Positions 48,408 through 59,300 of a DNA stretch of 64,000 bases are shown piece after piece (position 1 is the first letter of the stretch; every line of letters starts with the position of its first letter). Origin of the DNA: Beta vulgaris subsp. vulgaris (Eukaryota; Streptophyta; Magnoliopsida; Caryophyllales; Amaranthaceae); contig NC_079204.1 of the NCBI RefSeq assembly GCF_026745355.1, forward strand, positions 50,675,182 to 50,739,181, written 5' to 3'. The notes below the pieces were generated by a model, which did not search any database, was not told the DNA's origin, and saw nothing but the letters and a program-made list of their open reading frames with translations. Made by a program: the position numbers and the translations under genes.

Positions 48408-48729
48408 TGTAAAGAATGATGAGGTGTTACTGCATTATTACAGTACAAGGGTATGCTGCAGTGTAGTGGCTGCATTACTACTGTATAAAGCTGTGCTAGA
48501 ATACAACTTTATCTTTCTCTCTTAATTTCTACTGGTTGCTAGATCCTAGGTGGATGTTTTTGGTTTATTGTACAGCTGTCCTTTGTTTTGTCATGTAATG
48601 AAGTAGGTTAGGGTGATGTAGTGTATATATATAGCCCTAGGTTGTATGGTGCCGGTTTTTGAGGCAAAGTAAATATACTTGCACAGAAGGAAAGAAAGAA
48701 ACACAAAAGTTTGAGTCTTGGTTTCTTCA
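48408..48729 (+). repeat. 5' LTR of the complete copia element
   Basis: Starts TGTAAAGAATG and ends GGTTTCTTCA. A TATA motif (TATATATATAGCCC near 48623) would start transcription of the element about 30 bases downstream. Confidence 0.95.
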
Positions 48730-48741
48730 TGGTATCAGAGC
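48730..48741 (+). other. Primer-binding site (initiator tRNA-Met)
   Basis: TGGTATCAGAGC, directly abutting the 5' LTR, is complementary to the 3' end of plant initiator tRNA-Met, the usual copia primer. Confidence 0.95.
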
Positions 48742-48794
48742 AAGGTTAAAGTAACGACTATTAAGAAACGCAAGATTCAAACTTTCATCCTAAA

Positions 48795-51700
48795 ATGGCT
48801 GAAAAATCGAAATACAAGAAAAATGATGCTCATGAGGCACATCTGATGAATCCCTACAAGGATCCATTGTTTGTGGGAATGAATGAAAGTTCCACAGCAA
48901 GTCTGGGAACTATTATTTTCAATGGCAACAACTTTGCCAACTGAAGCAGAAATGTGAAGACTGCTCTTGGAGCAAAGAATAAGCAAGGAATGCTTGATGG
49001 AAGCTGTAAGAAGCCTGATGAGAAGTCAGAGGATTTACATAGATGGGTGAGAGCAGATTACATGGTTAAAAGCTGGATTTTGGCATCAATGAAACCTGAT
49101 ATTGCTGAGAGCTTGGTGTTTGTGGAATCTTCTAAGGAGTTATGGGAGGAGATTTTGGAAAGGTATGGACAAACGAATGCTCCACAACTTTTTCATTTGA
49201 AGAATGAACTCAATAGCTTGCAACAAGGTGAGCTATCTGTGAGTGAATACTATTGCAAACTAAAGGCTTTATGGGATCAAATATCTAGCCTCGAAGGGAT
49301 ACCTACATGTACATGTGGTATTCTCAATAAATGCAAGTGTAACATTTTGAAGAAGTTAATAGAATTAGAAGCAACAAACAGATTAATGAAGTTTCTGATG
49401 GGTTTGAATGAAGATTATAACCAAATGAAGACTAACTTTCTGTCTATGGATCCTCTTCTGGCTGTGAACAAGGCATACAATCTTGTTCTTCAAGTAGAAA
49501 GACAGTTGCAGATCTCAGGAGAGCTGAATATGAAGATGGAGGTAAGTGCAATGGCTGTTCAAAGAAGGGAGAAAAGCCTAGGGCCTCTGAAGGATTTTAA
49601 CATGAAAGAATATAATGAGAGGAGGATGGAGAAGGTAAGGAAGAAGTGTGATTATTGTGGAAAGAGAGGTCATGTGAAGGATGAATGTTTTAAGCTGAAG
49701 GGTGCACCAGAATGGTTTGAAAAACTTCAGAAGGAGAGAGCTAATGTGAGACAGGCAACAAATGTTGAGAGAGAAGAAGAAAAATGTGAAGGAAACACAC
49801 CTCTAGATGGGAGCATGGAAAAGGGAGAAACAAGTTCAGGAAGAATGGACAATTATGTGATCTCTGTTGTTGTTCAGGAAGTGATGAAGGCAATGGAAGA
49901 AAATCAAAGCTTCAGCAACTTTGCAGGTAAGTTGCTAGCTTCAAATGTTACTGTGAACTTTGTAAATAATGAAAATAGATGGATTGTGGATTCTGGTGCT
50001 AGTGACCACATGACAGGGAACTTAAGACTTCTTAATAATTTAAGAAAGTTGCATAGGGATGTGAAGTTAAGATTGCCAGATGGAACAGTAAAGGTGGTGA
50101 AAGAAGTAGGAGATGTGAAATTGAAAGAGGAAATCTGGATGAAAGATGTGCTTTATGTGCCTGATTTCAGAAATAATTTACTGTCTGTTAGTAGATTATT
50201 GCAAGGAAACGAAATGAAATTCATGTTTGATAAACATGGATGCACTTTGCAGGACCCTACCACTAAAAGAGAAGTGATCCATGGAAGAAATGAGCAAGAT
50301 TTATATATGCTGGAAGATAGAGAGGAGGTAGAAAAGAAGAGAAGAAATAAGAGATTTTGCAATATGGCTGAGAGTGAAGAAGCAAGGAGAGAAGAAAAGA
50401 ATGTGAAACTAGAACTTTTTCATGCTAGGCTAGGGCATATATCTTTGTCTAAGATGCAACACATTGATTTTTGCAACTGTAAACATTTGAAACATTATTT
50501 TTGTGATATTTGCTCTCTTGCTAAACATCATAGACAGCCTTTTATGCCAAGTAAAAGTATTGCAGATAGTATCTTTGATTTAATACATATTGACTTGTGG
50601 GGGCCTTACAAGTCAAAGGCTATAACAGGTGGAAACTATTTTCTGACTATTGTTGATGACAATAGCAGAGTAACTTGGACACATTTGTTGTGCAACAAAG
50701 AACAGGTGAGGGAGATTATAAAGAATTTTCTGATTCATGTTGAGAATCAGTTTCACACCACAGTTAAAACTGTGAGAAGTGATAATGGAACAGAAATATT
50801 GCAGAGTGAATGTGGTAAAATTTTCCTTGACAAAGGAATAATACACCAAACAAGCATAGCTGGAGTCCCACAGCAGAATGGGAGAGTTGAGAGAAAGCAT
50901 AGATTTCTCTTGGAGACTGCAAGAGCCATGAAACTTCATGCTGGATTACCAGATTATTTGTGGGGAGAGTGCATTTTAGCTGCCACTCACCTTATTAATT
51001 TGTTACCTACAGCAGTTTTAAAATGGAAGACTCCACATGAGAAGTTGATGAACAAGCCACCTAGATATGATCATCTGAGAGTAATTGGAAGTCTTTGCTA
51101 TGCTAGTGGAAGTCAAAAGCCTAAGGACAAATTTGCTCCTAGAGGTATAAGATGCATATTAATTGGGTATCCATATTGTCAAAAGGGATACAAATTGATG
51201 AATCTTGAAACTAACAAAATTTTTGTTAGTAGAGATGTAGTTTTTCATGAAAATATTCTTCCTTTCATAGTGAAGGGAGGTGAAAGTGAGATTCAGCAGG
51301 TTCTAAGACAGCGAGAACATAATATTCTGATAGATTCAGATGCAGATATGGTGAGTGAAGGTTTGCAAAAGCATATCCATGAAGAGGGAGTAGGTGACCA
51401 TGGGAGTGCTAAAACTGCACAACCAACTGAGACACCTCAGGAAAGAGTTACTGAAGAGATAAGAGAGACTGTTGCACAGCAGCAACAGACTACAGACAAC
51501 AGAAGGTCCACAAGAGCTAGAATGACACCACAAAAATTCAAGAATTTCATTGTGACTATGCCTGGGAAGGGAAATGAAAGCAAGGAGGATGCTTCAGCTG
51601 CTTTCATGAAGACTGATCTCACTGATACACACATGTATTCAAGAGATTATGTGGCATCCCTGAACAATGTGATGCAAATCAGGAAACCCAACAGCTACAC

Positions 51701-53218
51701 ACAAGCTTCTCAAGATGCAGGATGGAGGGAGGCCATGGACAAAGAGCTTAAAGCTCTTGAAGAAAATGGAACTTGGGAACTGACAGATTTGCCTGAAGGA
51801 TTCAAAGCTATTGACTCAAAGTGGGTTTATAAAGTGAAATTTCGACCAGATGGAAGTGTAGAAAGGCTGAAAGCCAGACTGGTAGCAAGGGGAGATAGGC
51901 AGGTCAAGGATAAGGATTACAAACATACCTTCTCACCTGTGGCTAAGTTCACCACAGTGAGAAGTTTGATTGCTTTAGCTACTGTGCAACAGTGGGATCT
52001 TCATCATCTAGACATTAATAATGCTTTTTTGCATGGTTTTCTAGATGAAGAGTTTATATGAAGATTCCCCAAGGATACAAAGGGGGACAAGGGAAGGTGT
52101 GTAAACTCAAGAAGAGTCTATATGGCCTAAAACAAGCCTCTAGACAATGGAATGTGGAATTGACTAAATGTCTTGTGAACATGGGTTTCTCTCAATGTAA
52201 GAGAGACTACTCTTTGTTTTCTAGAACCAGAAATGGGAGAGAAGTAAAGGTTATAGTGTATGTGGATGATCTACTGATCACTGGTGATGATACTCAGGGT
52301 ATTTCTGATTTAAAAATTGCTCTTGATAGACAGTTCACAGTGAAAGATTTGGGTGAAATCAGATACTTTCTTGGCATAGAAGTATCTCGAAATAGTGAAG
52401 GCACCTTATTGAATCAAAGGAAATTCATAAAAGACATTGTTCAGGACATTGGCATGGAACAATGTCTACCAGCTAAATTTCCCTTTCCTAAGGGAATCAA
52501 GCTCTCAACTGACCAAGGAGAGATCTTGGAAGAGCCAGAGGTTTATAGAAGACTCATTGGGAGGTTGCTCTACCTAAACTTAACCAGACCAGACATTTCC
52601 TACTTAGTTCAACAACTGAGTCAATTCATGTCATGCCCAAGAAAGCCCCACCTGCAAGCTGGCCTTCATGTTATTAGATATCTTGCAAGAACTGCAGATC
52701 TTGGGCTTCACGACCCTTCTAATTCAGCACTCAAGCTCACAGCTTAATGCGACTCTGATTGGGGAAGTTGTGCCTTCAGTAGAAAATTAACTGGATATTG
52801 TGTCTTCCTAGGTGGATCTCTCATTTCCTGGAAGACCAAGAAGCAAAAGACAGTTTCCAAATCATAATGTGAAGCTGAGTATAGGTGCATCTCTCACACA
52901 ACTAGTGAGCTAGTTTGGATTCATGGGATTTTTTGCTGAGTTACAGCCTTACAGGTTCATCTTCCTACTCCTATTGATCTCTTTTGTGACAATAAAGCAG
53001 CACATTATCTAGCTCACAACCCAGTGTTCCATGAGAGAACTAAACACTTGGGTATTGACTATCATTATGTGAGAGACAGTGTTGAAGAAGGTTTCATCAA
53101 CACCATCCACATCTCTTCTTTTCTTCAACTGGCTGATTTGATGACCAAATCCCTCAGTGAACATCAACACCATCATTTGTCATCCAAGTTGAGCCTCCTT
53201 CATGTAGCTCCAACTTGA
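48795..53218 (+). pseudogene. copia gag-pol of the complete element, disabled
   Basis: The ATG at 48795 opens a polyprotein that meets an in-frame stop at 48942-48944, then is open to 52061. Seen in order: UBN2-type gag (about 49020-49560), CCHC zinc knuckle CDYCGKRGHVKDEC (49647-49688), protease DSGASDHMTG (near 49988-50018), HHCC pre-integrase (50420-50530), integrase core (IDLWGPY, SDNGTE, VERKHR; 50575-50900), RT start (51715 on) and, after a one-base frame change near 52052, the YVDD box at 52258-52269. RNase H has stops at 52745-52747 and 52865-52867 and a shift near 52930; the remainder ends at 53218. Five lesions make it inactive. Confidence 0.95.
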
Positions 53219-53225
53219 AGGGGGG
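53216..53225 (+). other. Polypurine tract of the complete copia element
   Basis: GAAG followed by six G immediately before TGTAAAG of the 3' LTR, the usual plus-strand priming site. Confidence 0.9.
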
Positions 53226-53547
53226 TGTAAAGAATGATGAGGTGTTACTGCAGTATTACAGTACAAGGGTATGCTGCAGTGTAGTGGCTGCATTACTACT
53301 ATATAAAGCTGTGCTAGAATACAACTTTATCTTTCTCTCTTAATTTCTACTGGTTGCTAGATCCTAGGTGGATGTTTTTGGTTTATTGTATAGTTGTCCT
53401 TTGTTTTGTCATGTAATGAAGTAGGTTAGGGTGATGTAGTGTATATATATAGCCCTAGGTTGTATGGTGCCGATTTTTGAGGCAAAGTAAATATACTTGC
53501 ACAAAAAGAAAGAAAGAAACACAAAAGTTTGAGTCTTGGTTTCTTCA
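53226..53547 (+). repeat. 3' LTR of the complete copia element
   Basis: Same length as the 5' LTR, with seven substitutions by eye. Six of them are transitions with A or T in this copy where the 5' LTR has G or C. Confidence 0.95.
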
Positions 53548-54399
53548 CAATCTTGTCCAATCGCTAATCGCTACCTCAAACGCTGGTACCAAACATATAA
53601 TTTTCTTAAGTAGTGTTTTGACATTATCCAACCGCTATCCGCTACCTAAACCGCTATTGCCAAACAAGACCAAAACCTTTATGAACTCCCCACCACTTAA
53701 CGGATTTTGCCAAACTCCGTTAGTGGTGGGACCCACATCAGTTATTTCTTTTGTTTTTCCCTTCAAACAACTCATTTTCCTCATTCATCTCTCCAGAAAT
53801 GCAATTTTAGGAGTGCAGGAAGCTCAGATGAAGAAGCAGATAACTCTCTCTTCTTTAATGCAGATGTTGACTTCAAAATAGTATAAAATTGCAAATTGGC
53901 TTGAAGTTTTTGGAGAGATGAATGAGGGAAGTGAGTTGTTTGGAGGGAAAAACAAAAGAAATAGCTGATGTGGGTCCCACTACTAACGGAGTTTGGCAAA
54001 ATCCGTTAAGTGGTGGGATTTTAAAGGTTTTGTAAAGTTTAGGTGGAAATTTAGGGGGAAAAAAACATAAAGGTGGGAGTTTCTAAATAAGTGAAAACTT
54101 AAGGTGGTTTTGTGCAACTTTTCCTATTAATTATTGTGAATTTTATAGCCTATGAAGCTACAAAAACAACAATTTTTCATTATCATGTACATTAATTTTT
54201 ATTAGGACTCCTGTTATGATATTGTTTAGCACAATATGATCTTACATAATTAAATTTATATTAGGACTTTATCTTTTAGGTTTTATATATTGGACTTGGA
54301 CTGAATAGGAACATAACATAAGATTGACAAAACTTAACAAATTTGAATAATCCTCTTTACAATTACATCATTACTCCAGCATTCCAAAATCTCATAAGG

Positions 54400-54610
54400 A
54401 TCTCCTGTAATGGTACGGTTTCTAAACCAACTGATGCCGACAAACCTGCATATAGAAGTAAAGTACAATCTATACTTATTTCTTCGCTTCTTAACACAAT
54501 TTCTCCGAATCTCCGTTCGACACTTACTTTCTTTGATGATGCATGCGCCTTGTGGCAACATCTTACAGATGGTTTTTGTGTTCAGAGCGGAACCCGAAGT
54601 TTGGAGTTAC
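54400..54610 (+). pseudogene. copia gag remnant
   Basis: An open stretch reads GTVSKPTDADKPAYRSKVQS, then ILISSLLNTISPNLRSTL and ACALWQHLTDGF, the layout of a copia UBN2/retrotran-gag domain. No protease or pol follows; the fragment is cut at about 54640. Confidence 0.65.
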
Positions 54611-54902
54611 AGATACTTTGGAGTTACACGTTTTTTTTAAAGTGAGGGGTATACATGAACATAAATCATTTGTATTAGAAATGTAACAGGAGTGTCACAT
54701 AACACATAGTCTTCTTTAGGCACGTCTTTTAATATATTTGTATAAATATATGGTAGTTAGAAAGTAGATATCAAGAATTTAGCCCAAATCAAAATGCAAA
54801 CTCTTGTACTATCCAAATAGCATATTGGGCCAATTCTAAAATTGAAACTTATATTCCAAATTTCCAAGCACACCATCATAGAATTTGCATCATTATTATA
54901 TT

Positions 54903-55178
54903 CTCCAAAATAAAGCAAATACTCCAAATATGGGTCGAGTGGAAGCTCAAATGGTAAGAGTATAACTACAAAGTTGAGAGTTCAACTCTCATTATCCCTT
55001 ACTTTAGTTGGAAAATTATTATAGTGTATAATTCTCATATGCTCCAAATTAAAGCAAATACGCCAATCTCTCATAGAGATTCAATTGGAAACTCAAATAA
55101 TAAGAGCATAACTACGAGGTTGAGAATACGATTCTCATTACCCCTTACTATAATTGGAAAATTATTATAGTGTATACT
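54903..55178 (+). repeat. Two tandem tRNA-related (SINE-like) units
   Basis: Two units of about 138 bp (54903-55040, 55041-55178). The first has A-box-like AAGCTCAAATGGTAAGAG (54943-54960) and B-box-like GAGAGTTCAACTCTC (54976-54990) about 30 bases apart, the internal Pol III promoter layout of tRNA-derived SINEs. Both units end TTGGAAAATTATTATAGTGT. The second unit is more degenerate (TGAGAATACGATTCTC). Confidence 0.55.
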
Positions 55179-55330
55179 CGCTTCTAAATAAAATTGTCAG
55201 TCTTCTACTCATCTTGTGGAACTCCTACAATAATCTATGGATACTTCCCCTTATATTTCTTCTGATGTTGAAACGTTATCTTAAACACATCTGGTAGTTA
55301 CTTTATGTCCCATGTCTTCATTTGATGTAT

Positions 55331-55425
55331 AAAATTTGCAAGCTTAACGAAACCCTTTATGGCCTGGAACAAGCAAGTAGACACTGGTTTGCCCAGTTGG
55401 TTGATGAATTGCAAACTCAAGTACA
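55331..55425 (+). pseudogene. copia reverse transcriptase scrap
   Basis: CKLNETLYGLEQASRHWFAQ can be read, the conserved RT segment just before the YVDD region of copia elements, then a stop near 55427. Possibly the same dead element as the gag scrap at 54400. Confidence 0.7.
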
Positions 55426-55427
55426 AT

Positions 55428-56351
55428 AACTTTCTAAATACAACTAACTATTCTCATAGCATGGATATGTATATTATATAAAAGAAAAATAACTATTCAA
55501 CAACATAACTTTAACAAAAAACATCTGCTACATAAGATTTCAAAATAACATATCATCCACTCAACCAACATTCATAAATGAGATTCTTTGTTTTTCCACT
55601 TCATATATGTTCGAATAGTAAACTATTATATAATGCATATTGGGCTTGTAATTCTTCCGATCTAAAATGTAAACTAACTAAATTTCATCTTAGATGGAAC
55701 AAACAAATCCAATATGCTCATTTGCACACACACCTCAAGGTAGGACATTGTAACAAAAATTCTTTTTATAGGTTACTCCCTAAGCAAGTAAGCAACTGTT
55801 TACTATTACCAAAAGTGGCAGCATTTAAACTCATGTCAGTGCAACTGCCATTGCCAGTTATGCAAAGTTGTTCGTTTCGCTATCATCAACCCCCATCACA
55901 CAATAATAGTAATCACAAATCAATACTTTTATTATAAAATTTTAAACACAAACAAACAAAGCTACTCCAAACTTCAATAAAGAAAGACTTTTCTTTTGAG
56001 AAAAATCCCCAAAATTTCCCAAATGATTTGATTTGAGTTGATTTAATCAAAAGAAAAAACATTTTTGCAGATCAGAGAAAGCAAGGGTGAAACAACCACG
56101 GAACGCGACAGCTTCTCTAACCCACCAAACTTTCACATCTTTTCTCTCTCCTTTTTTTGCACACTACTGTGAAATCTTGCATTTTAAGCTGAAATTAGTA
56201 GAAATAATTGGAAAACTGTCGGCAAAAACTTGCTTTTTTTGAAGGCTAGAGAAAAAGAGGGGGTCAATATAGTCATATTAGAGTCAAAATTGGTGTGTAT
56301 AATTTGCACAAAGTGTGATTTAATTTTGTGTAAAAGTGTAGATTTGTTCAA
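55428..56351. other. Upstream region of the STELLO gene
   Basis: No gene recognised. AT-rich sequence with a CT-rich leader near 56125-56155 (TTTTCTCTCTCC). No clear TATA box at a fixed distance from the ATG at 56352. Confidence 0.4.
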
Positions 56352-59300
56352 ATGTTAGTCCAAGATCGAATACCCACAAAGGGTTCAGCTCCAAATCAGG
56401 CAAAATCGCAAGTAAGAAATCTCCCAACTTTACATCCTAGTAGATTTTCTGAGTCTAAGAGTCTTGATTTCTCAACATGGGTATCTGAAAATTTGTACAA
56501 AATATTTGCAATTTTTGTATTACTTGCTACTGTTGCTGCACTTTTCTTTCTTCGTAATGTGGGAGATAGTGCTGCACTTCTTTGTTTTGAGTCCAAGACT
56601 AGAGAACTTGAAACTATACATTTCCCTAAAATTGATTGGAATTCAATCAAACCCATCACTGATAAAGTTACCCCGTATGCGAATTTTCGGGCTGAGAGAT
56701 GGATCATTGTGTCTGTTTCGGATTATCCAACTGATTCGCTTAAGGGTTTGGTAAGGATCAAAGGGTGGCAGGTTGTTGCAATAGGGAATTCAAGAACCCC
56801 TAATGATTGGAATCTTAAGGGTGCTATTTTTTTGTCTTTAGATATGCAATCGAAGTTGGGTTTTCGGGTTCTAGACTATTTGCCTTATGATTCATATGTT
56901 AGGAAAAGTGTTGGGTATTTGTTTGCTATTCAACATGGTGCTACTAAGATTTTTGATGCTGATAATAGAGGGGATGTGATTGATGGGGATTTAGGGAAAC
57001 ATTTTGATGTGGAATTGATAGGGGAGCAGGCTAGGCAAGAGATCATATTGCAATATACTCATGAGAACCCGAATCGAACAGTGGTTAATCCGTATATTCA
57101 TTTTGGGCAGCGGTCTGTTTGGCCGAGGGGAATGCCTCTTGAAAATGTGGGTGAAATTGGGCATGAGGAGTACTACACTGAGGTGTATGGTGGGAAACAG
57201 TTCATTCAGCAGGGGATCTCTAATGGTCTCCCTGATGTTGATTCGGTTTTCTATTTTACTAGGAAATCAGGGTTGGAAGCATATGATATTAGGTTTGATG
57301 AAAAGGCTCCAAAGGTGGCACTGCCACAGGGTATGATGGTGCCTCTTAATTCTTTCAATACAATGTTTCATACTTCGGCATTTTGGGGTTTGATGCTTCC
57401 TGTTTCTGTTAGTACTATGGCTTCTGATGTATTGAGAGGTTACTGGGCTCAAAGGATTCTGTGGGAGATTGGAGGCCATGTGGTTGTTTACCCTCCCACA
57501 GTTCATAGACATGATATAATTGAAGCATACCCTTTCTCAGAGGAAAAAGACCTTCATGTGAATGTGGGTCGTCTGGTAAATTTCTTGAATTCGTGGAAAT
57601 CAACCAAAAATAGACTGTTTGAAAAGATTTTGGAACTGAGTTTTGCAATGGCAGAAGAAAGATTTTGGACTGAGAAAGATGTGAAATTTACAGCTGCTTG
57701 GCTTCAGGATTTGCTTGCTGTTGGGTACCAGCAGCCAAGGCTGATGTCCCTAGAAATCGATCGGCCTAGGGCAACTATTGGTCATGGGGATAGAAAGGAG
57801 TTTGTTCCTAGAAAGTTACCTTCTGTGCATCTCGGGGTTGAGGAGATAGGTAGTGTGAACTATGAAATAGGGAACTTAATTCGATGGAGGAAGAACTTTG
57901 GAAATGTTGTTTTGGTTATGTTCTGCAGTGGCCCTGTTGAACGCACTGCCTTGGAATGGAGATTACTTTATGGTCGAATCTTCAAAACCGTCATCATTTT
58001 GTCGTCACAAAAGAATAAAGATCTTGCTGTTGATGAAGGAAAGTTGGATTATGTGTACAAGTAAGTTAATCTCATCAGAATCATCATTCAAGCTTCATTT
58101 AGTTCATGTTTTATCCGTTAGTAATGACTGTGTATGAGATTATTATGGAACTTGTTTTATAGTATTTGATGTGTTGGGTAGCACCTACATATGCTGGAAT
58201 TGCATGTTAAATAGCATTATTGGGTGGTTTATATATGAGCTTTAGGCTCTGTTGGGTTCCAACTTACTTGACCTTTATCAGTGAAAATAAGTTAAGTTCT
58301 CATAAGTTCTAGTAAGTTCATATTAGCTCCAATAAGTTCAATGCCTTATAAAATAAGCTTCAGTAAGCTCATTAAGTTCAAATAAGTCAAGATAAATTTG
58401 AATAAGTCCAGATGAGTTTAGATAAGTGAATATAAGTAAAATAAAACTCGCTTTTAGTTGCTATATCTGACGCAAGAGTGATGTTCCTATGTTTTTGAGA
58501 TATCCTGAGTCCTGAGATGTTAGTTCCAGATACTTTACTCATATTTTATGGTTGTCTTCTGCTAATGATGAAATATGGTCTCTAGAGAATCCAGAAGCTG
58601 ATGAAATGGCTGGTTTTCTTTGTTTTGGCTCACTCTTTTTGTAATGTTTAAGTACTTTTTCAGCCTTTTTGATTGAGTCATTCTTTGGGAATATTCTTGA
58701 GCTTATTTTGGGAGCTAATGTCTTTTAGAGGTTTGGTTTGATTGTGAGACTCTTCTAGAAACGCTTATCGATAACACGAAGATTCTTTTAGGCAATAACT
58801 ACAGAAATTTCTGCTGAAAGCATGAATTTAAATAACGGTTGTGGAACCACTTCCGTGAGCAATGTGGATGGTTTGTAATTTGTAGCTTTCTCAGCCTAAT
58901 ATCACATTCTCAGTAAGGTCAAAAACCTTTACAACGCGGTGATGCAGCTGAGTTTTAAAACCATGGCTGCAAGTGTCAATAATCTGAACTCAGTATACAA
59001 AATGTTACCTAAAACACCCCTAGTGTCACATGTGAGTTTTGTCATTGATGGAGTTTGGGGAAGTCAAGATGCATTCAACTTTACAACTGATGGTAATGAC
59101 TGGCATGGAAAGGCAGTTTACAGAAAAATACAACATGATTAACCACCACCACCTATTACGCATCTCATTGATGCAGGGTTAGAGAAGATCCAGATGTATG
59201 CATACCTCTGTTAGCATGTTAGCAACTAGCAAGTCTACGGGAAGCTTTAACAACATGTTAGAATAAAGTAGGGAAGAAATAAAAGAAAAGGTAGAATCTT

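Larger units (their letters stand above)
48408..53547 (+). mobile_element. Complete Ty1/copia retrotransposon with both LTRs
   Basis: 5140 bp. Two 322-bp LTRs (48408-48729 and 53226-53547) are flanked by the 5-bp target duplication CAATC (48403-48407 and 53548-53552). The primer-binding site follows the 5' LTR and a polypurine tract precedes the 3' LTR. The internal part has gag, protease, integrase, RT and RNase H in copia order. The LTRs differ at seven positions by eye (about 2.2%), so insertion is recent on a plant time scale. The coding region is broken, so it is now non-autonomous. Confidence 0.97.
48344..53668. repeat. CGCTAC-rich tandem units interrupting the foldback arm (copia inside)
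   Basis: Ignoring the copia element, 48344-48407 plus 53553-53668 consists of two to three related units of about 75 bp, each beginning CGCTACYTMAAC and containing ATAATTTTCTTAA. It ends GCTATTGCCAAACAAGACC, like a hAT terminus. The mirrored right arm lacks this sequence, so it is an insertion into the left arm that preceded the copia insertion. Confidence 0.5.
48248..54125. mobile_element. Foldback (Mutator-like) element split by a copia insertion
   Basis: The left end AGGAAAATTTGCACAAAACC continuing CACCTTAAGTTTTC is mirrored by the right end, which inverted reads AGGAAAAGTTGCACAAAACC. The flanks share ATTAATT (48241-48247 and 54126-54132). Inner arm segments also pair: 53670-53800 with about 53905-54040 (ACTTAACGGATTTTGCCAAA, then CTCCGTTAGT, GGGACCCACATCAG). 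Without the copia copy it is about 733 bp. Short tandem CGCTACCT-rich units interrupt the left arm. Confidence 0.75.

Noticed and set aside
58939..59142. 67-residue open frame in intron 1 of STELLO
   Set aside because: No recognisable motif and no flanking exon signals; probably chance or a decayed repeat.
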